Positions 55,975 to 64,000 of a stretch of DNA of 64,000 nucleotides are shown in pieces. How positions within the stretch are numbered: position 1 is the stretch's first letter; each line of letters starts with the position of its first letter. Source of the stretch: Aotearoamyces nothofagi. Taxonomy: Eukaryota > Ascomycota > Leotiomycetes > Leotiales > Tympanidaceae. The notes under the pieces were generated by a model. It saw only the letters and a program-made list of their open reading frames with translations, was not told the DNA's origin and searched no databases. The position numbers and the translations under genes were made by a program. The stretch lies in assembly GCA_015345905.1 (NCBI GenBank), contig JADDTR010000031.1:124001-188000 (forward strand), written 5' to 3'.

Positions 55975-56907
55975 GATGTATTAAAATAGCGACTCGAGCG
56001 GGAATCATGTAGCAACCAGCGGTTACTGCTATTCAAGTGTCCAAAAAGCAGCTAGAGTAAGACACAAATGGGAGTACCAGGAGAAAGAGGGAGAGACAAG
56101 ACAAGGACGAAATAGAAAGCAGATAACACCGTTACAATATGAATGGAAAGAGCTTCACTATAGCGTTCTTGCCTGAGAATATATTTCGGATGTACTTTCC
56201 GTATTGTCGCTTTTATGCAGTCAACTCACTGGCAGAATAGAGTTTGAACAAATTTCCACTGTAACATCTTTAAGAGTTCCATGGGTAGATTGCCAAACGT
56301 TATGTCCAGCTTATACTGCTTCGTGAAATGTCGTCATAAAATGAGAGTTTGGCTGCCAGCTAGTTGATATTACCTCCGTACCTTAGGTAAGGTACCTCTT
56401 ACAGTTGACACCTCCACGCTTGCTTGGAGCTACGCCGTCGTGTCCGTATTCGCGTAGCGTTCGGGCCCGAGGGCTTGAAAATGTTGTCGAGCTTTTTGGG
56501 AGATAGTTGATCGAAGAAAGCAAGATGATGAGTTCCGGCGGCTAAGTAGTTGCTCTCATTGCCATGGCTATATATCACCAGCTAATCACGTTTCTTTACA
56601 AATGCATCTGTTCGATGTTGAAAAAGAGCAATGCCTGTTATCACCCCTCGCCCCCACCAATTTCACCGATGCGGATTAGCGCATTCGCCATCCCTCGCAT
56701 CAGACATTTTAACCACTGACCCCACCAACTAGCGCCTAAGGCTCTGATTGCTGTCATCTCTGGATTCTTTGCGTGTTCTCCCTTACACACCGCTCCCCTC
56801 CCACCCGCAAACCCCTTCCTTTCTTCCAACAACTTATACCTCGAATCATCCCATCGAGGCCAAAACAACTAATCGTCCTTCAATACAAAATTTTCAAATT
56901 TGCCAAG
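55975..56907. other. intergenic, divergent promoters
   Basis: The divergent gap between the 1052-residue gene and MET6 has to hold both promoters. It includes a C/T-rich stretch just before the MET6 start (about 56780-56825), common in highly expressed fungal genes. No other element can be named. Confidence 0.55.
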
Positions 56908-59399
56908 ATGGTTCAATCGTACGTTTACAAGCCGCAGTGCATTCAGGTAATATCCAGACGTTCGGAAGCTAACAACCATTCAACAACAGATCTATCCTCG
57001 GTTTCCCTCGCATGGGTGTCAACCGTGATCTCAAGAAGGCTACGGAGGCTTGTGCGTATTAATACCTGCAATCGCTTTATAACAATACTGACTTTTCTAG
57101 ACTGGGGCGGCAAGATCTCCCAAGCTGATCTTCTCGCTGAGGCCAAACGCCTACGCCTTGAGCATTGGCAGATCCAGAAGAATGCTGGTGTCGACATTAT
57201 TCCCAGCAATGACTTCGCTCTTTATGATCAAGTCCTCACTCACATCCAGGATTTCGGAGTAAGTTGGCAGCATGGTTCCTACAGTACTATACAGTACTAT
57301 GTCGGCTAATCACATATTTACAGGCCGTCCCAGAGAGATATACCAAATACAAACTCGACCCTGTCGATGAGTACTTTGCTATGGGTCGTGGTCTCCAAAA
57401 GGATGGTGTCGATGTTCCATCTTTGGAGATGGTAAAATGGTTCGACTCAAACTACCACTACGTCAAGCCTACTCTCCAGGATAACCAAACTTTCAAGCTC
57501 AACCCCAACCCAAAGGCTGTCGTTGAGTTCCTCGAGGCTAAGGCAGCTGGCATCCACACCCGTCCCGTCCTTGTTGGACCAGTTTCATTCCTCCATCTCG
57601 GAAAGCCAGACCGTGACCAGAAGGTCGACCCAATCTCCCTCATCCAAAAGCTCGTACCAATCTACGAAGAACTCCTGATTAAGTTGAAGGCAGCTGGAGC
57701 TGACACTGTCCAAATTGATGAGCCAACCCTTGTCTTTGACTTGCCAGCTACCGTCAAGGCAGCATTCAAGCCAACATACGACCACTTTGCCAAGTTAGGT
57801 GATAAGATCCCAAAGATTGTCTTCGCCACATATTTCGGTGACATTGTCCACAACGTCGACATTCTTCCCCAGGAAGTCTATGGTGTTCACATTGACCTTG
57901 TCCGCAACCCAGAGCAGCTTGAGACCGTCATCAAGGCTCTTGGTCCAAAGACTGTCCTCTCTGCTGGTGTTGTTGATGGCCGTAACATCTGGAAGACCAA
58001 CCTCAAGAAGGCGATCGAGACTGTTGAGTCTGCGATCCAAAAGCTCGGGAAGGACCGCGTCATTGTGGCCACTTCCAGCTCCCTCCTCCATACCCCACAC
58101 ACTCTTGCCAGTGAGAAGAAGCTCGACCCCGAGATTGCTGATTGGTTCTCCTTTGCTTCAGAGAAAGCCGTTGAGGTTGCCGTTATCGCTAAGGCCGTCA
58201 CCGACGGTCCAGCGTCTGTCCGTGAGCAATTGGAGGCCAATGCCAAATCTGTTCAAGCTCGTGCAAGCTCAAAGCGCACCAACGACCCCAAGGTTAAGGA
58301 GCGTCAATCCAAGATCACTCCACAGTTCTACAACCGCAAGTCAGAATTCCCCATCCGTATTGCTCAACAGCAGAAGTCTCTCGGTCTCCCATTGTTCCCA
58401 ACTACCACAATTGGTTCCTTCCCCCAGACCAAGGAGATCCGTATTCAGCGTAACAAGTTCACCAAGGGTGAGATCACTGCTGAGCAGTACGAGAAGTTTA
58501 TTGAGAAGGAGATTCAGGATGTTGTAAAGGTTCAAGAGGAGCTTGACCTTGATGTCTACGTTCACGGTGAGCCAGAGCGTAACGACATGGTACAATACTT
58601 CGGTGAGCGCCTCGACGGTTATGCATTCACCACCTACGCTTGGGTTCAAAGCTACGGCTCCCGTTGCGTGCGTCCCCCGATCATCGTCGGAGATATCTCT
58701 CGCCCAGCCCCAATGACTGTCAAGGAGTCTAAATACGCTGTCTCCATCTCCAAGAAGCCAATGAAGGGCATGCTGACTGGTCCAATCACCTGTCTCAGAT
58801 GGTCCTTCCCCCGTGACGATGTGCACCAATCTGTCCAGGCTGAGCAACTTGCTCTCGCTCTCCGCGACGAGGTCATAGATCTTGAGGCTGCTGGTGTCTT
58901 CGTCATCCAGGTTGACGAGCCTGCTCTCCGTGAGGGTCTTCCTCTCCGCCGCGGCAAGGAGCGTGAGGCTTACCTTGACTGGGCTGTCAAGTCTTTCCGT
59001 CTTTCCGTTTCAGGTGTTCAGGACTCTACACAGATCCACTCTCATTTCTGTTATTCTGAGTTCCAGGACTTTTTCCACGCTATTGCCGCCCTCGATGCTG
59101 ATGTTCTCTCTATCGAGAACAGCAAGAGTGATGCTAAACTCCTCAAGGTCTTTGTTGATGAGGCATACCCCCGCCATATCGGCCCTGGCGTCTACGATAT
59201 CCACTCCCCACGTGTTCCAAGCGAGCAGGAGATCAAGGACAGAATCGAGGAGATGCTACAATACCTCAAGCCAGAGCAGCTCTGGATTGATCCGGACTGT
59301 GGCCTGAAGACCCGCCAATGGAAAGAGACCAAGGCTGCATTGACCAACATGGTCAACGCTGCCAAGTTTTACCGCCAAAAGTATGCCAAGACGGCATAA
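56908..59399 (+). CDS. MET6: cobalamin-independent methionine synthase
   Basis: The enzyme methylates homocysteine with methyl-tetrahydrofolate polyglutamate to form methionine. Four exons (56908-56918, 56990-57051, 57101-57258, 57324-59399) give 768 residues, the usual length of fungal Met6. The first coding exon is only 11 bases (MVQ and part of Ser); the second gives SILGFPRMGVNRDLKKATEA. The N-terminal domain follows (WGGKI, DFALYDQVL). The C-terminal catalytic barrel has FPTTTIGSFPQT, VHGEPERNDMVQYF, GPITCLRWSFPRDD, QVDEPALREGLP and the zinc ligands in HSHFCYSEF and DPDCGLKTRQW. All three splices are needed for the conserved sequence. Codon use is strongly biased to C-ending codons, as in highly expressed genes. 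Frames overlapping on other strands are shadows. Confidence 0.97.
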
Positions 59400-62300
59400 A
59401 TCGGTCACCACTAGATGTGACTTCGTCAGGCGTGACGTGTAGAGAATTGATGATTATATGATGACTCAAGGGGGGAAACGATCTCAACATCGGCGTTTCT
59501 GGCCTTGAAATAAGGAAAAAGGGGTTTGTGAATTCAACAGCATTGAGGCGGAGAAGATGACCATCAACCGGGCATCTCCATTGGCGTTTGACATAGCGAA
59601 TTGCTTTATCGAGTGGTTTCACTCGACCCGTAATGCTCTTACGAAAAGATAGAAAATATACCCATTTCAACCGGGAACTCACTTTCCATGACCATGAATT
59701 TTAATCCACTCTGAATGAAATCTATGTACTTCTACAATGCGTAAGCAGGTACGTTGGCTGAGGTTCATCTTGCATAGCATGCCCACCTAAGGCGAGCGCG
59801 TCTGCCTTGCAGCATGGAACAATGGAACCCAAATGCAACTTCTCGATCCTCGTTCGGACTGGTGCATTTGAGAGATGCTGCATGGGTAGGATGAAGTGAT
59901 TGTGTGAGTTCCCGCCACCAAATTTGGAGGTTCGGAATAATTGTACCAGGGCTGTAGAGGAAGACAGATTCCTGTCTTTCAAACCGTAGGTTTCGATTCG
60001 GATACAGTTGATACGGGGCCATAGCAGCAACGTGCAAGTGTTAGATTGAGTCTCCACACTGTGGAGAGATGGTGGATGGTTTCTGCTAGCGAGTGGGATA
60101 GAGGAATGTAGATCGCCGAAACGAATATTCTTAAATCAAGGGTCCAGGACAAGAGGTAATTGATTTGAAGGAAACAGCCCATCAGGCCAGAAGAAACGGT
60201 GAAATCCATCGAGCAGGCTTTTACGTAGTCTGCGTAGGGCAGTGGACTGATCCTTCTACAACTACTGCGCTCCTTCATCTATACGAAGATGTCGCTTGAA
60301 GTGGCGGTCTAGAAGTGAGGTAGAACTGAATTCAATCAAAGTACGAGTTCCCTGAGGCTCATGGCCTACTGCTTAGAATGGCCTCGTTTGTGAAAATGCA
60401 TACCTACAAAGGTGGTAGGTTACAGCCTTACAGGCGTAAGTATTGTATGTGGGGTCGCTTCATGACCAGGGGCGGATATTTCTGCTGTACAAGTACAACG
60501 CAACCATAGAAAGTGGTGTTGACAGGCCAAAAGATCAGGTCCCATCACCCTCGTTCAGGTAACTCTTCGTACCAGAATCAAACTCAAACAGGCGTATGGT
60601 CGTTGCGTTTTATCGATGGGAGTATCGTGATAATCTTTTGGCGGGGCTTGGGATCCATATAAATTACTTGCTCACGCCTGTAGCCTTCGTAGGGCGCTGG
60701 ATCACATGATTGCAGGGTTGAGCACGGAGAGTGTACGTAGGGAGCTGCATAATGGCTGCATACAACTGCGTACAGGTCGACTAACGAGTGACAGGATACA
60801 GAGATGGCGTAATACGAAAAGGAGACAGGTCTCTAGCGGCCTCCGGGAGTCCCCTTTAGCGACCAAGCGAGGCAGAAAGAAGTCGTCACTGGTACAGGGC
60901 CACGAGGATTCTGTAATGTCCGACTCCAGCGGCTGCACTTGTCTAAAGCCGCCGGCCGGGTTCACAAGGCCCTTGTTCTCGAAGCGACGGCGGCGACGCG
61001 CAGCCAATCAGCAGCCCCATGTCGTGCCTTGGGCAACCGCCCATCTGGACGCCCACCCTGCTGGACACCGCCATTAGGCTTGGCATATAACCAATATATT
61101 AGCAGGCTGGACACGCACGCAGAAATCAGGAAGCCCATCGAAACGGCCGCACTATGCTGGCCCTTTAGATTTCCTGGTTCTATATCCGCGACGATGGGTG
61201 CTGTACTCGTAAGCGCGGTAACGTGTATATACTCGCTGTGACTCCATGCGCACTACGCTTTGCGGAGCTCTGCACTTGTTTAGAAGGCATATTGGCTGTC
61301 GCTGGCCACGCACACCGCGAGCACTATGCACACCACGTACGCCACGCCACGTACAGCTGCTGCAGGTGCATTGGCGGGAGGGCCTCTGCATCACTGCTCG
61401 CTGCCTGTCCAGACCACAGCGAGGCATAGCGAGGCATAGCGAGGTACAGTGAGGTACAGTGCAAATCTACCCCTGAATGCTCGTTCTCATAGCGTGCTGC
61501 CGGCCCACAACAACGGCTGAGGCATACTGTGTGTGCCCCCGAGAGACCCGGCTCCCGAAGTGCCAGATAGAGCGAGGAAGAGCATATGCCCGAGTCTCTA
61601 CTAATTGAATCTGGAGGCAGACGCCATGCCATCACCGCACCTTGCTGCTGCATTACCTTGTGTTGTTTCACCGTCAGTGCGGAGGCTCCGTAATGAGCAA
61701 GCCACGCCTTTCGAGCCTCTGCCGTCGTTACAGTTATAGCCCTGCACCGCTGTTCTTGCTGTGCAGGTACGGCATGCTATGCTATGCTGCTGCGGATGCG
61801 AGATGGTTCCGATGCAGCGCTGCGTTGTTCTCGTCCAGCGCTGGTAAGTGGGCTTCGCGCATGGCATCCAGTTTCGGCTTCCTCTTGGTCGGCCGTGCCA
61901 CCCCGGCTCCTTATTCATACAGTCGAAACACGACGCCAACGCAGCTAATCAGAGACATCACACACACGACGCCCCGGCCGTTTCGACTCGTCTTTTCCCA
62001 CTTCTGCTCCCTAATAATCTACTAGATAGATTGCGGTGTTTCCAACTCCACCGAAACCCCAGTGCCGACTGCGACGGAGTGCACCGCAATGTCCAGTGAT
62101 ACGCAGCTTTGTGGGCGAATCCCACCTGCACTGTACCTGCGTGCGTACCTGCAGGAAGCCGATGCTGGCTGCTCATCTTGGAGAACAGGCCTGACCCATG
62201 AAGATTGACAGGCCGGGGCTCCAAGCGTTTACCATCCCCTTCCACTGCTTCTCTTCCTTTTCTACTCTTCTACCCTTCTTCTTCCGCCTCCTCCTTCTCT

Positions 62301-62614
62301 CACCACCAAGATCTGCCCCCTCTTGACAGTCTTTCACGCTCTCTACAGTCCTTTTTGCAAGTCCGTTTCTCTCTCCAACCTTACATACATTCATTGTCTG
62401 AGACTCTGTCTGCGAAATAGATTTTCGCTCTTTTATCCAATTCAACTGTCAATATCAAGCTCTTCCAGCAAACCGTTGCGCCAAACCACAACCGGTATCA
62501 AACCCCGTACTTTGAAGCATACACGACTTACAGGGCATCGACTGCTCCGGAATATATACCCTATAGACGATTCGTTCCTCTCCATACGACTGCCAACTGC
62601 AACCTACATACAAG
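59400..62614. other. intergenic, no supported gene
   Basis: About 3.2 kb between MET6 and the wall-protein gene. It shows only short frames, a small repeat (GAGGCATAGC/GAGGTACAGT, near 61421-61460) and ordinary sequence. I see no RNA gene. The right end is C/T-rich (62230-62310) and belongs to the promoter or 5' UTR of the next gene. Confidence 0.5.
62548..62568 (+). promoter_or_regulatory. possible TATA-like element
   Basis: GGAATATATACCCTATAG lies about 50-65 bases before the ATG of the wall-protein gene. Its spacing would suit a core promoter only if the 5' UTR is short; the C/T-rich tract upstream is an alternative start region. Confidence 0.3.
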
Positions 62615-64000
62615 ATGCGCTTCCTCACAGCCTCGATCGCCTTCTTTGCCGCCCTGGCAACTGCGGAAAGCCACCGTGGCTCCCACGCCCAGCGTTTCCA
62701 CCACCGGCGTGGACTCAATGGCACTACCAGTGTCAGTGCCGGGGCCAGTGCCAGTACAACTGCTGACGAACTGACCACTTTGACCGTCTACGCAACAACA
62801 ATCCGTACTGTTTTCAGCTGCGCTGCCACCATCACGGACTGCCCAGCTCGCTCATCCACACATGTCTTTGTTGTAACAGATACAGTAACATTGGCAACCA
62901 CTATCTGTCCCGTAACTGCCGCTGAAGCCGTTTCCTCCTCTATCGTATCTTCAGCTGCTTCTTCATCTTCGGCTTCAGCTTCTGCTGCTGCTTCCGCCGC
63001 CGCTTCCGCCGCGTCCGCCACTTCTACTCCTTCTGCTTCCGCAGTTTACGCTACTTCTGGTGCTGCTGCTGCTTATGGATCTAGTTCTTCAAGTGCCACT
63101 GTTTCCGTTCCACTCAGCACTGGAGTACCTGTTTCTGCTTCAAGCGCTACCCCCGCCGTTTCCGGTACTTCTGCTGCTGCTGCTGCTTATGGTTCTGGCT
63201 CTTCAAGCGCTTCCGCCGCTGTTTACGCCACTTCTGGTGCTGCAGCAGCTTACGGATCTGGTTCTTCAAGCGCTTCAGCTGCTGTCTACGCCACTTCTGG
63301 TGCTGCTGCTGCCTACGGATCTGGGTCTTCAAGCGCTTCAGCTGCTGTCTATGCTACTTCTGGTGCTGCTGCTGCCTACGGATCCGGTTCTGCAAGCGCT
63401 TCCGCCGCTGTCTACGCCACTTCTGGTGCTGCTGCAGCTTACGGATCTGGTTCTTCAAGTGCCACGGTTTCTGTTCCACTCAGCACTGGAGTTGGAAGTG
63501 CTGAGGTGTCAACCGCGGAATCCGTTGTGCCTGTATCTACAAGTGTCGGTGAGACAACCCTGACTTATACACTTGGTAGTGGAACTTCCCAAACTGTCGT
63601 TACAACTACTGTCAAGACCACCTCTACTCTTTACGTGGTAAGTAACTCGCTGAATATATAATGCGGAGCTTCGCTAACTATTTCCAGACCCAGTACGTCA
63701 CTCAAACTGCCTCGGCTACAGCTTCATCCGGCGAGTCAAGCGCCACTGGAGAATCAGGGTCCTCTGGAGAGTCCTCGGGAGAGTCTGCTGGAGAGTCTGC
63801 TGGGGAGTCCTCAGCCGCAGGAGAGACCGGCCCAACATCCACTAAAACTAGTACCGCTATCTCAACCCAGTACATCACCGTCGTTTCAGTCACCTCAGTG
63901 TTGGCATCTGGTGGATCTGCTGCTATTGCAGCAGCTACTACCGAAGGTGCTTGTACCCCAGTTACCGTCACAGTTGCATTGTCGACTGTCACTGTCGTAA
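62615..64000 (+). CDS. secreted Ser/Ala-rich cell wall protein, 3' end outside window
   Basis: The first exon (62615-63637) encodes 341 residues; an intron (63638-63687, GTAAGT...TTCCAG) leads to a second exon that runs past the window. A signal peptide is clear (MRFLTASIAFFAALATAE). The next segment, LTVYATTIRTVFSCAATITDCPARSS with TDTVTLATTICPV, resembles the Cys-containing module of fungal clock-controlled/GPI wall proteins. It repeats in form in the second exon (STQYITVVSVT, ACTPVTVTVALSTVTV). In between lies a Ser/Ala-rich stalk with 21-residue repeats (VYATSGAAAAYGSGSSSASAA), likely O-mannosylated, and in exon 2 a short GES-rich repeat (SSGESSGESAGES). A GPI anchor is likely but would lie outside the window. 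A short frame continuing over the intron is not the real end. Confidence 0.85.
63221..63472 (+). repeat. 63-bp coding tandem repeat in the wall-protein gene
   Basis: Four units of 63 bases start at 63221, 63284, 63347 and 63410. Each encodes VYATSGAAAAYGSGSSSASAA or a close variant. A diverged copy lies upstream near 63047. Nucleotide differences are mostly synonymous, which points to recent expansion with purifying selection on the protein. Confidence 0.92.

Noticed and set aside
57799-58527. 242-codon plus-strand frame inside MET6
   Set aside because: It is a shadow frame caused by the strong codon bias of MET6.

Overview
The window looks like nuclear DNA of a filamentous ascomycete (Pezizomycotina; the Leotiomycetes are plausible, but I cannot prove the class). 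The genes are split by short introns of mostly 45-90 bases with GT-AG ends. Their products are typical fungal proteins: a DUF3712 protein, Siw14, Ima1, Rtt106, Yvh1, Vfa1, a Pof1-like adenylyltransferase and Met6. There is no operon structure, rRNA or recognisable tRNA.

Layout. 1-2115: 3' part of a DUF3712 membrane/cell-surface gene with a disturbed frame. 2.8-10.5 kb: four minus-strand housekeeping genes, namely SIW14-type phosphatase, inner nuclear membrane protein Ima1, mitochondrial malonyl-CoA:ACP transferase and delta-aminolevulinate dehydratase (HEM2). 12.1-18.0 kb: a long disordered protein, a small conserved basic protein and the histone chaperone gene RTT106. 18.4-26.0 kb: an AT-rich gene-free island (about 19.8-24.76 kb) between two belts of simple repeats. 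26.0-28.4 kb: a C2H2 zinc-finger gene. 28.4-44.0 kb: about 15.6 kb with no gene I can support, packed with microsatellites and minisatellites and holding the only assembly gap (56 N inside a TCTG repeat). 44.0-45.5 kb: YVH1. 48.3-52.4 kb: VFA1, an argininosuccinate-lyase relic, a steroid 5-alpha-reductase family gene and a divergent Pof1-like gene. 52.7-56.0 kb: a 1052-residue protein with a lipid-anchor N terminus. 56.9-59.4 kb: MET6. 62.6 kb to the end: a Ser/Ala-rich secreted wall protein with 63-bp coding repeats, running off the window.

The genes do not form one pathway. MET6, HEM2 and MCT1 are general metabolism (methionine, haem, mitochondrial fatty acid/lipoate). RTT106 and IMA1 serve chromatin and the nuclear envelope, YVH1 and SIW14 are phosphatases, and VFA1 belongs to the endosomal Vps4 system. 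I reconstructed exon borders by keeping the reading frame and family motifs across introns. For every multi-exon gene called complete here, the summed exon lengths are divisible by three.

The most unusual structure is in the non-coding part. The AT-rich island carries a few dozen degenerate copies of a 15-base interrupted palindrome (CTCGTT-AGC-AACGAG). Near the right edge these sit inside a degenerate satellite-like repeat. The copies vary mostly at their CpG sites (C to T and G to A), as expected for RIP or methylation decay.
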